Source of the DNA: Agromyces sp. Soil535
GTDB lineage: Bacteria; Actinomycetota; Actinomycetes; Actinomycetales; Microbacteriaceae
Direction of reading: 5' to 3'
DNA: 64,000 bases
NCBI RefSeq assembly: GCF_001428255.1
Contig: NZ_LMRW01000009.1
Location: 25,397 to 89,396, forward strand
The notes under the pieces are model-generated. The model ran no database searches. It had not been told where the DNA came from and was given only the letters and a program-made list of their open reading frames with translations. Position 1 is the stretch's first letter; every line of letters begins with the position of its first letter. Made by a program: the position numbers and the translations under genes. Of the stretch, positions 41,560 through 50,769 are shown piece after piece.

Positions 41560-43944
41560 GTGCCGGGCCAGCGACTGACCCCACGCGAGAGCGCGGTCCT
41601 CGCCGCCGTCGAGCGGCGCCTGACCAACCCCGAGATCGCGTCGGAGTTGTTCATCTCCGTGCGCACGGTCGAGAGCCACATCGCCAGCCTGAAGCGCAAG
41701 CTCGGGGCGGAAACCCGTTCCGAGCTCATGGCCGCGGCCGCCGAGCGGCGAGAGCATGCGGCATCCGTGCGGCTCCCGCACAACGCGTTCGTCGGTCGTG
41801 ACGCCGAGCTCGCGGCGCTCGGAGCCCTGCTCCACGAGCACCGCTGGGTGACGATCGCCGGTCCCGGGGGCGTCGGCAAGACCCGACTCGCGCTCGAGTT
41901 CGCGAGCCTGAGCGAGCGGGTGCCCGTCGTCGTCGAACTCGAGCACGCTGAACCCGGCGACGTCGTGGCGCGCATCGCCAGGGCGCTCGACCTCGAGGCG
42001 GGACCGGGCGCGGATGCCGCCACGACGGTCGCGGTGGCGCTCGCCTCGAACCCGTACCTGCTCGTGCTCGACAACGTCGATCGCGTCGGCGGTGCGGTGC
42101 GCGAGATCGTCGCCCGGGCGCAGGCCACCGCGGCGGATCTCTGCGTGCTCACCACCTCGCGCACGCCGATCGGCGACCCCGCCGAGACGGTCTTCACCCT
42201 CGCGCCGCTCGGGGTCGAGGGGCCGGATGCCGCGGCCGTCGCCATGTTCCTCGACCGCCTCGGATCGGCCGGGCGGGCTGCCGTGGCACCCATCGCGCTG
42301 TCGGCTGCCCCACCCTCGCCCGCGGACCTCGAGGTCGCGGCACACGTGTGCGAGCGCCTCGACGGACTCCCCCTCGCGCTCGAGCTCGCCGCCGCCGTCG
42401 CCCGCCACCTCTCACTGCGGGAGCTCGCGGAGCGACTCGACCGCGACTTCGCGACGCTCGACCGGGCCGTGCCCGAGGGCCGGCACCGCACGCTCGAGAC
42501 GGCCTTCGAGTGGACGTGGGACCTCCTGACCGAGGACGAACGCGAGGTGCTCTGCCGGCTCGCGGCCCTCCCTCGCACCTTCGACGTCGACCTCGCCGTC
42601 GCGGTGACGCACCCGGGGGCCGAGGGCGTGGTGCTGCGGCTGCTCGACCACTCCATGCTCGTGCCGACCGGAGGGCATCCGCGGCGGTTCCGCCTGCTCG
42701 CGGTGCTGCGCGAGTTCGTGCGGGCGCGCACCGATCCCACCGTCATCCACGAGGTGCTCGAGCGGCACGCCGAGTACGTCGACGTCGTGGTCACCGAGTT
42801 CGCGAGCCACGCCCGAACCGACGACAGCGCCGAGGCGATGCACATGTCGGAGACCCTCTGCCCCGAGGTCAACGCGGCCGCGCGGTGGGCGCTCGCGGCG
42901 CGGCATCCGTCGGCGGTCTCGCTCGCCGCGTCCCTCGCCATCGGCGTCGAGCAGTACGGATCGGACGTCGACAGCGTGCGCACCCTCGCGATGGCCGCGC
43001 ACGACGAAGGCGTGGTCGCCGCGGCATCGGTGCAGCAGCTGCTCGACCTCGGCATCGGGCTGTCGTTCCTCGACCTGCACCTCGTCGACGACCTGGCGCG
43101 GCGCGCGCTGGCGATCGCCGGCGATCCGCCGTCGCGCCTCGCAGCCAACCACCTCGCGGGCATCGCCGACGCCTACCTCGACCGGCTCGACGACGCGCTC
43201 GCACACCTCGACACCGCAGAACGGCTCGCGATCGAGCTCGGCGAGACGTGGCAGCTGGCGGCCGTGCACCAGATGCGCGGCGTCGCCTTCCGCCGCGCCT
43301 CGCCACCGGACTCCGCGCGTGCCGTCGTCGAGTTCGACGCGGCGATGCGCCGCTACACCCTCGCAGGCGATGCCATGCACGCCAACAACGCGCGCTTCAT
43401 GATGGCCTTCTCCGCAGCCGAGGACGGCCTCGAACCCGAGCGGGCCGCGCAGTGGGCGGGCGAATGCGCCGTGTACGCGCGCTCGACCGGCAACCAGCAC
43501 GAGCTCGCGCACGCGCACCTCGTGCAGGCCATGCTGCGAACGGATGCGGCGACCGCCGCCGCACCCTCCGAGCCGAGCGTCGCGGTCGCCGATGCCGACG
43601 ACCTCGACGAGCTCACCGCCACGTTCCGCCACCTCGGCGACCTCCGTTGCGTCACGCGCAGCCTGCTGCTCCGCGCGCGTCTCGCCGACCCCGACGCACG
43701 CGTCGCTCTCCTCTCCCAGGCGCTCGAGGCGGCGGATGCCGCGGGCGACCGCACCCACCAGGCCATGGCGCTCACCCGACTGGTCGGCGTGCACTGGGCG
43801 CGCGGCGACCGTGTCGCGACCCTCGCCACGCTCGACCGCCTCGCGGACGTCGCGGGATTCGACGTGGCATCCGCCGCCTGCCCGCCCGAACTCGCCGGCG
43901 ATCTGGCCGTCGCAGCGCCGGCGCTCGCGTCGCGTCAGCCGTGA
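41560..43944 (+). CDS. STAND-type regulator: N-terminal LuxR HTH, NTPase domain, TPR-like repeats
   Basis: A 794-residue multidomain protein. Residues about 5-58 are a LuxR-type HTH (LTPRESAVLAAVERRLTNPE, then ISVRTVESHIASLKRKLGA). A STAND/AP-ATPase follows: Walker A GPGGVGKTR (101-109), Walker B YLLVLDNVD (about 164-172), TSR sensor (about 195) and GLPLALELAA (about 268-277). From about 430 onward helical TPR-like repeats form the likely ligand or partner sensor. The HTH is N-terminal, whereas LAL regulators such as MalT carry it at the C-terminus. GTG 41560 is favoured by the TAGACT box. It follows a two-component system and may integrate with it. Confidence 0.9.
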   Translation: MPGQRLTPRESAVLAAVERRLTNPEIASELFISVRTVESHIASLKRKLGAETRSELMAAAAERREHAASVRLPHNAFVGRDAELAALGALLHEHRWVTIAGPGGVGKTRLALEFASLSERVPVVVELEHAEPGDVVARIARALDLEAGPGADAATTVAVALASNPYLLVLDNVDRVGGAVREIVARAQATAADLCVLTTSRTPIGDPAETVFTLAPLGVEGPDAAAVAMFLDRLGSAGRAAVAPIALSAAPPSPADLEVAAHVCERLDGLPLALELAAAVARHLSLRELAERLDRDFATLDRAVPEGRHRTLETAFEWTWDLLTEDEREVLCRLAALPRTFDVDLAVAVTHPGAEGVVLRLLDHSMLVPTGGHPRRFRLLAVLREFVRARTDPTVIHEVLERHAEYVDVVVTEFASHARTDDSAEAMHMSETLCPEVNAAARWALAARHPSAVSLAASLAIGVEQYGSDVDSVRTLAMAAHDEGVVAAASVQQLLDLGIGLSFLDLHLVDDLARRALAIAGDPPSRLAANHLAGIADAYLDRLDDALAHLDTAERLAIELGETWQLAAVHQMRGVAFRRASPPDSARAVVEFDAAMRRYTLAGDAMHANNARFMMAFSAAEDGLEPERAAQWAGECAVYARSTGNQHELAHAHLVQAMLRTDAATAAAPSEPSVAVADADDLDELTATFRHLGDLRCVTRSLLLRARLADPDARVALLSQALEAADAAGDRTHQAMALTRLVGVHWARGDRVATLATLDRLADVAGFDVASAACPPELAGDLAVAAPALASRQP

Positions 43945-43951
43945 GCTCGCG

Positions 43952-44980
43952 TCAGCCCTGAGGATTCCCCCCGCAGCCGCCCCACATGCCGTGACGATCC
44001 GGAGCGACGTCGTCCACGGTGAGCACGTCTCCCTCGAGCGTCACGATGAATGCGGTGTCGCCGACGAACGAGAGTGACGTCGGCAGGTCGAGGCCGTCGA
44101 CGATGACTGTGAACGTGCCGTCGCCGTTGACGCGCAGCAGTTCACCGCTCTCAGGCAGTGCCGGCGAGCCGGCCGGCACCTCGCCGGGCGAGTCGCCCTG
44201 CGAGAGTGCGTACAGGCCGCACGACGCCGCTTCGACGTCCACGATGAGGCTGTAGCCCGATGCCACCTCGCGGGGCACCGGATGGTGCGGATGCCCCACG
44301 ACGACCTTGCCGTCAGCGGGGTCATGCGGAATGGGGCCCGCTTCGCCCATGTACACCTTCGAACCGTCGACCTCCAAGCCGGTGGGCACGATGTTGTCGA
44401 ACTGGGCCACCTGGGTGACGTTGCCCGAGAGATCGACGAAGAGCAGCCGGTTGTGGTGTCCGTCGGTCACGAGGAATCCGTTGCCGAACACCTCGAACGC
44501 GAACTGCACACCGCTCGGCACGTCGAACGACGTCGTCGGCGGATTGTCGGTCGACCACGTCGCGAGGTCGGCGACGAGCGTGCTGCTGTCGGCGTCATCG
44601 ATGCGGTAGATGCCACCGACGGCGCTGCCGCCGACGTCGGGACCCACGGTCGTGACGAGTGCGTACGCGGTGTCGCCGAGGAAGGCGACATCGAAGACGC
44701 CGCCGAACGGGTGCGTCGGCAGTCCGCTCGCATACGTCGTCGACGCACCCGTGACGGTGTCGACGCGGATGATCTCGCCATTCTCCCGGGCAGCCACGTA
44801 GAGAGCGCCATCCGGGCCTATGGTGCTGCCGATCGAGCCGCCCAGGCCGGAGGCGAGGAGCTCGGCGACCGGTTCAGGGGCCTCGGGCTTGTCCGCGTTC
44901 GCGGCCGTCGGCATGAGCACCGCCGGCAGGAGCACGGCGGTCATCGCCGCGGCGAGGAGCGCCGCTCTGCTGTTGCGCAT
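43952..44980 (-). CDS. secreted ScyD/ScyE-family beta-propeller protein
   Basis: A 342-residue exported protein. A signal peptide (MRNSRAALLAAAMTAVLLPA, cleaved near ANA about 29) precedes repeated propeller blades: GSTIGPDGALYVAARENGEI (about 51), AFLGDTAYALVTTVGPDVGG (about 99), FGNGFLVTDGHHNRL. It matches the ScyD/ScyE family, named after cyanobacterial scytonemin-cluster genes but widespread as secreted proteins of unknown function. Two late Cys (AASCGLY, GGCGGN) may form a disulfide. GGAGG lies 8 nt before the ATG. It converges on the STAND gene with a 7-base gap. Confidence 0.88.
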   Translation of the reverse strand: MRNSRAALLAAAMTAVLLPAVLMPTAANADKPEAPEPVAELLASGLGGSIGSTIGPDGALYVAARENGEIIRVDTVTGASTTYASGLPTHPFGGVFDVAFLGDTAYALVTTVGPDVGGSAVGGIYRIDDADSSTLVADLATWSTDNPPTTSFDVPSGVQFAFEVFGNGFLVTDGHHNRLLFVDLSGNVTQVAQFDNIVPTGLEVDGSKVYMGEAGPIPHDPADGKVVVGHPHHPVPREVASGYSLIVDVEAASCGLYALSQGDSPGEVPAGSPALPESGELLRVNGDGTFTVIVDGLDLPTSLSFVGDTAFIVTLEGDVLTVDDVAPDRHGMWGGCGGNPQG

Positions 44981-45220
44981 TTCCTGTACCTCCGTTGATC
45001 GTCGGGGCCGCGGTCGCGCCGCCGAGGCGGTGGGACCCCCATCGGCGCTGCCCTGCGCCGGATCACGGATGTCGCTGCGCGAAGGGCAGCACCGGCCCAG
45101 ACTCCTCCTGTCCCGAGCAATCGTCAACAAATCCTCATCTTTGCGAGGCCCCCAAGTCGAGGGCCACCGATCACTCAGCTCGCCGCGCCGACGAGCAACT
45201 CGCCCACAGGCGTGGCTGCC

Positions 45221-47206
45221 TCAGGGCTGCTGCGGCGTCCCGATCAGCGGCGCCTTCACCGGCGCGGCCATGCCGAGGTAGACGACGAGCCCGTCGCCGA
45301 ACGGATCCGTCTGCACCGGGACCTTGATCCAGTTGTTGGCGAGCCACACGTTCCCCGACGGGTCGACCTGCACGCCCGTATTGCGCTGCAGGCCGTCGAA
45401 GGCGTACCCGTCGTCGGCCGGCGAGATCGGATGCCCCGTTCCGCCCGACGGGCACGTGCTCGCCCGCGCGCCGCACAGGTGCGAGAGCCGCTCGCCCGCG
45501 AAGTTCGCGACCCAGAGGTTGTCGTCACCGTCGACCGCGATGCCCCACGGCACCGTCATTCCGGCGCCGCCGAACTGCACGACCGATCCGTCTGGGCCGA
45601 CCTGCGCCACGGTGCCGTGCAGTTCGGGTCGGTCGATCGGGGCCTCGAGCGTCTCTCCGGTGCTGCACGGGATGTCGATCAGCCCCGAGTTCGACACCCA
45701 CACGTTGCCCAGGCTGTCGCTCGCGGCGCCCAGCGGCTTGCTGAACGTGGAGGAGTCGCCGAACGGAGAGTTCTGAAGCGGAGAGCCGTCGGGGCCGAAG
45801 CCGAAGACCTGATCGCTGGCGTTGGCGGTCACGAAGACGCTGCCCTCCGTGTTCTGCGCGACATCGAACGCCTTGGGGATGACCGTACTGAAAACAGTGG
45901 CGAGGGAGTGGTCACCGCCCGGGTACACAACGGCGGAGTGGTTGCCGCAGTTGGCGATCCAGATGTTGCCGTCCACGTCGGACTTGATGCCCTGCGGCCA
46001 GCTCAGCGGTCCGTCGAGGTACCCGTCATCCGGTGAGAGCGGCTGCCCGTCGGGATCGAACTCCGAGACGCTGTTGGAGGTCGGCGCCTCGGGACACTCG
46101 GAGCCGGTGAAGCCGAAGTTGCTCACCCACACGTGATCGCGGGTGTCGATCGCGATGCCGAACCCGGCGCCGTTGAGGCCGCCGCCGGTAAAGGTCTCCA
46201 TGGGTTGCCCAGGGGCGTAGGGGTCGAGCCGGAACAGGTCGAGGCCCGGACACACCTTCTTCGGCTGGTTCGCCACCGTGGCGTTGTCGTTGACCCATAC
46301 CCGCCCCAGCGCGTCGAACGCGACATTCCCCGGCCCGTTGAACTGGTGTCCATTGCCGTAGAACCGCAGGGCGATGACCCATCCCGCGGGCGCGTCCGTG
46401 CGCACCGGAGTGAATCGTGGGTCAGCCGGAACCTGCGCGAACACGCCCGGCGCGTCACCCGAGGGGTTCGTCGGCAGCAGGGTCATCGCCTGCCAGGTGG
46501 TGTCGGGCCGCACGCCCCAGGCGTCGGCGGCCGCGTCCAGGAACGCGTCGCAGTCGTTGGTTCCGGCGACGCATCCGGCGATGATGCTGGCGAGCGAGTT
46601 GAACGTCGGGAGCGTCTCGGTGGAGGTGCCGTTCGGGGAGCGGAGCAGGAACTTCGCCGGCGCACCGGTGTCGACGTCGACGAGGTTCCGCGGCATGAGG
46701 GACGCGTTCGGCAGGCCCGGGGCGGCACCGCCGACCACGCCGCCCTCGGCGAACTGGGCAAGGGAGTATCCGGCCGCGACCGTGGTCATCTCGTCGAGCA
46801 CCACCTTGCCCTTGCGCAGGTCGCCGAGCGACGCGGCGAGCTCAACGGTGTCGGGGACCGGCCGGCCCGCGGAGGTACCGGCTCGCGCGGTCGCGTAGAG
46901 CACGTCGGCCGCGTCGACCGTGGAGCGCACCCGGAACGTGAACTCGCCCCGGGTGTCGGTGCTCGTCGTCTCGAGGAGCGTCGCGCTGCCGGGTGTCGCA
47001 CCCGCGGCGTACAGCCGCACTGTCGCGCCGAGCACCGCGGCGCCGTCGGCGACCACGCTTCCCCGGATGGCAGGGCCGACTCCGGGACCACCTCCGGGCC
47101 CGCCCCCCGGATCGGCCGATGCGGCCGTCATGGGCACCATGGCACCGGCGACCACCGCCGCGGTCGCCAGGATGAATGCGAGTCTGCTCCGACGCGTCGA
47201 CATCAT
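45221..47206 (-). CDS. large secreted NHL/SMP-30-like beta-propeller protein
   Basis: A 661-residue exported protein. The signal peptide ends near AASA (about 31); a Gly/Pro linker (DPGGGPGGGPG) follows, then an Ig/CNA-like beta-sandwich (about 45-120, RGSVVADGAAVLGATVRLYA). A propeller of NHL-type blades runs from about 290: GPGNVAFDALGRVWVNDNAT, GFGIAIDTRDHVWVSNFG, WPQGIKSDVDGNIWIANCG, PLGAASDSLGNVWVSNSG, PWGIAVDGDDNLWVANFAG, GVQVDPSGNVWLANNW. This resembles Vgb/NHL proteins but with a carrier domain. Cys residues in several blades suggest disulfides. There is no LPXTG anchor at the C-terminus. Substrate or ligand unknown. Confidence 0.87.
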   Translation of the reverse strand: MMSTRRSRLAFILATAAVVAGAMVPMTAASADPGGGPGGGPGVGPAIRGSVVADGAAVLGATVRLYAAGATPGSATLLETTSTDTRGEFTFRVRSTVDAADVLYATARAGTSAGRPVPDTVELAASLGDLRKGKVVLDEMTTVAAGYSLAQFAEGGVVGGAAPGLPNASLMPRNLVDVDTGAPAKFLLRSPNGTSTETLPTFNSLASIIAGCVAGTNDCDAFLDAAADAWGVRPDTTWQAMTLLPTNPSGDAPGVFAQVPADPRFTPVRTDAPAGWVIALRFYGNGHQFNGPGNVAFDALGRVWVNDNATVANQPKKVCPGLDLFRLDPYAPGQPMETFTGGGLNGAGFGIAIDTRDHVWVSNFGFTGSECPEAPTSNSVSEFDPDGQPLSPDDGYLDGPLSWPQGIKSDVDGNIWIANCGNHSAVVYPGGDHSLATVFSTVIPKAFDVAQNTEGSVFVTANASDQVFGFGPDGSPLQNSPFGDSSTFSKPLGAASDSLGNVWVSNSGLIDIPCSTGETLEAPIDRPELHGTVAQVGPDGSVVQFGGAGMTVPWGIAVDGDDNLWVANFAGERLSHLCGARASTCPSGGTGHPISPADDGYAFDGLQRNTGVQVDPSGNVWLANNWIKVPVQTDPFGDGLVVYLGMAAPVKAPLIGTPQQP

Positions 47207-47383
47207 GCGGTCCTTCCCCCGAAGTCCGGGCGCGTGGACGGCCCGGTCCGCAACCTTCCGAAGGGTACGCGCATCCCCGCCCGGCGGTCAGCCCCACAAT
47301 GGGTGAGGATCCTTCGTCTCCCGCATGCCTCCGGCGAAGCCGCGAGGTCCCTGTCAACGGCGTCACACTCCCCCGTCGCTGCG

Positions 47384-47389
47384 TAGGCT
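47384..47389 (+). promoter_or_regulatory. -10 element (TAGGCT) of a leaderless start
   Basis: TAGGCT, 7 nt before GTG 47397 of the EEP-fold gene. Confidence 0.55.
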
Positions 47390-47396
47390 GTCAGGA

Positions 47397-48095
47397 GTGA
47401 AGGTCGTCAGTTACAACCTCCGGAAGCACCGCGCAATCGGCGAGCTCGCGGCGCTCGACAAGCGGTACTCGCCCGACCTCATCTGCCTGCAGGAGTGCGA
47501 CACCGACGACCTGCCCAAGCACGTCGGCCATCTCGAACTGGCGAGCTCCACGTCTGGCAACCGGCTCGGGCTCGCCGTCTACTACCGGCCCGACCGGTAC
47601 GAGTTCCGCATCGTGCGCAGTTTCGCGCTGAAGAAGTCGCTGCACGACCATCTCCTGCGACCCGCGCACGAGCGTCTCATCGGCGTGCGCCTGCACGATC
47701 TCGAGTCGGAACGCGAGCTCGTGGTCGCGTCCTTCCACGCCGCGCCCCTGACCGCGCTGAACTCGTTGCGCCGGCACCAGATCCGCTCGGCGCTCAGCCA
47801 GCTGCAGATCCTCGGTCCCGGACTGCCGATCCTCATGGTGGGCGACTACAACTACCCGATGTTCAAGGACAACCTCGCCGAGAAGGTCCGCGAGCACGGC
47901 TACGAACTCACGCTCAGCGACGCCCGCACGTACACGCGGTACAAGTTCTTCCGCGGGCACTTCGACCTCGCGACCTCCGTCGGCTTCGACATCGAGCGCG
48001 TCGAGACGCTGCCCCGCGGGTCCTCGGACCACCTGCCGATCCTCGTCGACGCGCGGTATGCCGGCACCGTGGCGCAGGAGGACGTCGTCGCCTGA
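47397..48095 (+). CDS. cytoplasmic endonuclease/exonuclease/phosphatase family protein
   Basis: A 232-residue EEP-fold protein without signal peptide. KVVSYNLRKHRA (start), LICLQECD (catalytic Glu about 31), SFHAAPLTALN (His about 113), ILMVGDYNYPMF (Asp/Asn about 145) and GSSDHLPILVDA (final His about 217) are all present and mark an intact active site. Possible substrates are DNA (ExoIII/Ape-like) or phosphoesters. GTG 47397 is set by the TAGGCT box 7 nt upstream. It is divergent from the propeller gene and ends before a strong bidirectional terminator. Confidence 0.92.
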   Translation: MKVVSYNLRKHRAIGELAALDKRYSPDLICLQECDTDDLPKHVGHLELASSTSGNRLGLAVYYRPDRYEFRIVRSFALKKSLHDHLLRPAHERLIGVRLHDLESERELVVASFHAAPLTALNSLRRHQIRSALSQLQILGPGLPILMVGDYNYPMFKDNLAEKVREHGYELTLSDARTYTRYKFFRGHFDLATSVGFDIERVETLPRGSSDHLPILVDARYAGTVAQEDVVA

Positions 48096-48191
48096 GCCCG
48101 GGCCTCAAGGAACGAGAGTCCTGCCGACGTGGGCGCCGCGCTCGACGCAAGGCTGGCGCAGGAGTCGGGCGAGTAGCAGGTGGAGCTGTGG

Positions 48192-48218
48192 GCGCCCGGC
48201 CGGGATCCGGCCGGGCGC
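48192..48218. terminator. bidirectional hairpin terminator
   Basis: Twelve perfectly paired bases (48192-48203 with 48207-48218) around a 3-nt loop, between the converging EEP gene and the phosphotransferase-like gene. The stem is entirely G and C. Confidence 0.75.
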
Positions 48219-48252
48219 TCCCGCTCGTCAGGGATAGACGCAGACCTTGGGG

Positions 48253-50754
48253 TCAGTGCGGGACGATGATCCCCGCCGTGCCGTCGACCGTCACCGTCTG
48301 TCCATCGCGAAGCAGGCGGGTCGCGTTGCCCGTGGCGACGACAGCTGGAACGCCATACTCGCGGGCGATGATCGCCGGGTGCGACAAAGCGCCGCCCGCA
48401 TCGGTCACGAGAGCCCCGATGCTCGGAAACACGACCGACCACACGGGCGACGTCGACGGGCACACGAGTACATCGCCGGCTTCGATCCTGTCGAACTCCG
48501 CTTCGCTCATGACGAGTCGCACCCGTCCGCTGTATCGCCCGTGAGAAGCGGGAATCCCAGTGATACCGTCCCCGATGGCGTCCGCGCCGTGGAGTCCGAG
48601 CTCCATGACCTGCTTCGGGTACCAATCGAGCGCCTCATGGGCCCGGCGCACCTCGGGCGGGAGCGAATCGAGCGACGGGGGCGATCCCTGCTCACCGTAA
48701 CTCGCCCGCCCGGGATGGTCAGCGACCCAGGCAGCCTCGGCGCGACGCCGGCTGACGAGCTCGGCCCTCGAACGGCGGTCGCGAAGTGCCTCCGTGCACT
48801 CATCGATCGTCAGCCAGAAGCAATCCTCGGCAGTCGCGAGTTGCGATCTCGCGACGAGGCGGCGTCCGAGCTCGAGGGCCGCATAGCGCAGGATCGCGAG
48901 CGGGCCGCCGATGGTATAGAACGCGTTGTCTTCCCTCACAGGGTAGGCGTGAGTTGCGCGGTCGAGCGCCCGTTCCCACCGGTCCCGTTCGGAGCCGATC
49001 CGGGTCGCCAGCGCCTGGCGTGCCGCTGCCAACGCGTTTCGGCGGCCGAGCACGCGATGCATGTCTGCATCGCCGGGCTCGAAGTCGCGAGCGAGTTGAT
49101 TCGCGATCAGCCCCAAGAAGAGCGAAGGCATCTCCGCCAAGGTGGGTTCCGCGACTTCGTAACTGAGGGTGCGATGGCCGTACCTCTCGACGTACGTCTC
49201 GAAGGCTGCGGCGAAGCCTGGGTCGGCTTGGAGTACACGGGGCAACGCGTCCACGCTGCCTTCGACGATCGCGCGCAGCTCCGGTGAGTCATCGACCGTA
49301 CGGGCGAGTTCCGCGAGGCGACGAGCCGGCTCAGTGGACATCTGCGAGGTCCCGGCCACAAGATCCCACACGCGGTTGTCCTCCCATCCGAGGATCTCCC
49401 GCGATGCGGAGGCCAGCTCGCACAGCGGAAACGCCATCGCCACGTGCAGGGTGAAATGGACTCGGCTCGCCTCCCGCACGAAGGCCACCGTGACACCGAG
49501 GTGGTCGAGTAGCTCCTCATCCCCCAGATCGACGAGGGGGACTCGGCGCAGTTCCAAGAGACGCCGGTCGAGCATCGGCCGCCACTCGGCGTACCACCGA
49601 TCGATTATTGCGCCGGGACGGTTCCCACGCATGGCATCGGCGCACCGCCGGGCGCGCGTTCGAAGGCTCGGCATCACGCGGATCAGGATCGGCATCATCC
49701 AGGACGGCGGCGCGGGGTGATCCTTGCCCCCGAGCGGCACGAACCGCATGTAGGTCCACCCGCCGATACTCCGGAACTCGATCGTCTCGATCAGCAATCC
49801 GAATTCTGCCAGCCCGACGCGGAGCCCCTCGGTCGTGCTGTCGTGCCAGAACGACGAAGTGAACGGCGTCAATGGCTTGGGGGCATGGCTGACCTCCCGC
49901 TCCCAGTACCCAGGTGGGATTTCGACGGGAACCGGGCGGTGCTCAGGAGGAAGTGTCGAGATGGGGCGCGCCTGCAGCAGGTGGGGAGTCTCGCCGACCA
50001 TCGCCCACTCGATGTCCTGCGGCGTGCCGAAATACGCTTCGACGGCGCGGGCCAGTTCCGCCACCCGCGATACACGCGCGGCATCCAACACCCCGGTGTT
50101 CAGCGATGCAAGAGCGGTACGACCGTGGCCCACCATCCACTGCTCACCGTCGACCTCCCCGGCCATGAGGCGGTCGGCCAGACCGGCAATCGCGTTGATC
50201 ACGACCTCCCCGCGGTCACCGGTCACCGGGTTCGCGCTGAACGCCACACCCGCAACATCCGCCTGCACCATCCGCTGTACGAGCACGGCCATGGCAGGGA
50301 TCCCCCGGCCACCGCTCTTCCCGTGGTAGCGGGCGACGTGAACATCGAATGCCGACGACCAGCACCGCAGGAGCGCCGCCACGACGTCGTCGGCACTGTC
50401 GACGGCCAGCACGGTCTCGTACTGACCGGCGTAGGATGCCTCGCCGAGATCTTCGGCGACACCTGACGAGCGCACCGCGACCGGGCCGCCGAGGCGAGTG
50501 AAGGAACGCTCGATCTCCTCTTCGATGTCGCGCGGGAGCGGCGTGGCACGCACGATCTCGGCTTTGGTGCCACTGCGGAACCCGTTGCGAGCGGTGAACG
50601 ATGAGAAGGCCGCGGTCGTGATCACGAAGCCGTTCGGCACTCGAAAGCCCGCTTGCATCAGGGCCGCGAGGTTTGCCGCCTTTCCGCCGATCTGCACGAT
50701 CGGGAGGCCGGCCGCCTGTTCGAGCGGGACGACAATCGATGTGATGACGCCCAT
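48253..50754 (-). CDS. PEP/pyruvate-binding phosphotransferase, rifampin-phosphotransferase-like
   Basis: An 833-residue protein in three parts. A PPDK-N-like ATP-grasp domain spans about 1-280, with IGGKAANLAALMQAGFRVP (Lys about 25) and VAVRSSGVAEDLGEASYAG (Arg about 95). A middle helical domain (about 295-740) would be the substrate domain. A C-terminal PEP-utiliser swivelling domain carries the catalytic His at about 792 (TDAGGALSHPAIIAREYG). Length, order and the His-to-end distance match rifampin phosphotransferase (ATP + rifampin to 21-phosphorifampin, AMP, phosphate); PEP synthase lacks such a middle domain. Substrate may differ. It follows a TetR gene by 15 bases. Base composition is less GC-extreme than neighbours, hinting at transfer. 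Confidence 0.85.
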   Translation of the reverse strand: MGVITSIVVPLEQAAGLPIVQIGGKAANLAALMQAGFRVPNGFVITTAAFSSFTARNGFRSGTKAEIVRATPLPRDIEEEIERSFTRLGGPVAVRSSGVAEDLGEASYAGQYETVLAVDSADDVVAALLRCWSSAFDVHVARYHGKSGGRGIPAMAVLVQRMVQADVAGVAFSANPVTGDRGEVVINAIAGLADRLMAGEVDGEQWMVGHGRTALASLNTGVLDAARVSRVAELARAVEAYFGTPQDIEWAMVGETPHLLQARPISTLPPEHRPVPVEIPPGYWEREVSHAPKPLTPFTSSFWHDSTTEGLRVGLAEFGLLIETIEFRSIGGWTYMRFVPLGGKDHPAPPSWMMPILIRVMPSLRTRARRCADAMRGNRPGAIIDRWYAEWRPMLDRRLLELRRVPLVDLGDEELLDHLGVTVAFVREASRVHFTLHVAMAFPLCELASASREILGWEDNRVWDLVAGTSQMSTEPARRLAELARTVDDSPELRAIVEGSVDALPRVLQADPGFAAAFETYVERYGHRTLSYEVAEPTLAEMPSLFLGLIANQLARDFEPGDADMHRVLGRRNALAAARQALATRIGSERDRWERALDRATHAYPVREDNAFYTIGGPLAILRYAALELGRRLVARSQLATAEDCFWLTIDECTEALRDRRSRAELVSRRRAEAAWVADHPGRASYGEQGSPPSLDSLPPEVRRAHEALDWYPKQVMELGLHGADAIGDGITGIPASHGRYSGRVRLVMSEAEFDRIEAGDVLVCPSTSPVWSVVFPSIGALVTDAGGALSHPAIIAREYGVPAVVATGNATRLLRDGQTVTVDGTAGIIVPH

Positions 50755-50769
50755 GTCACCCTCCGAGGT

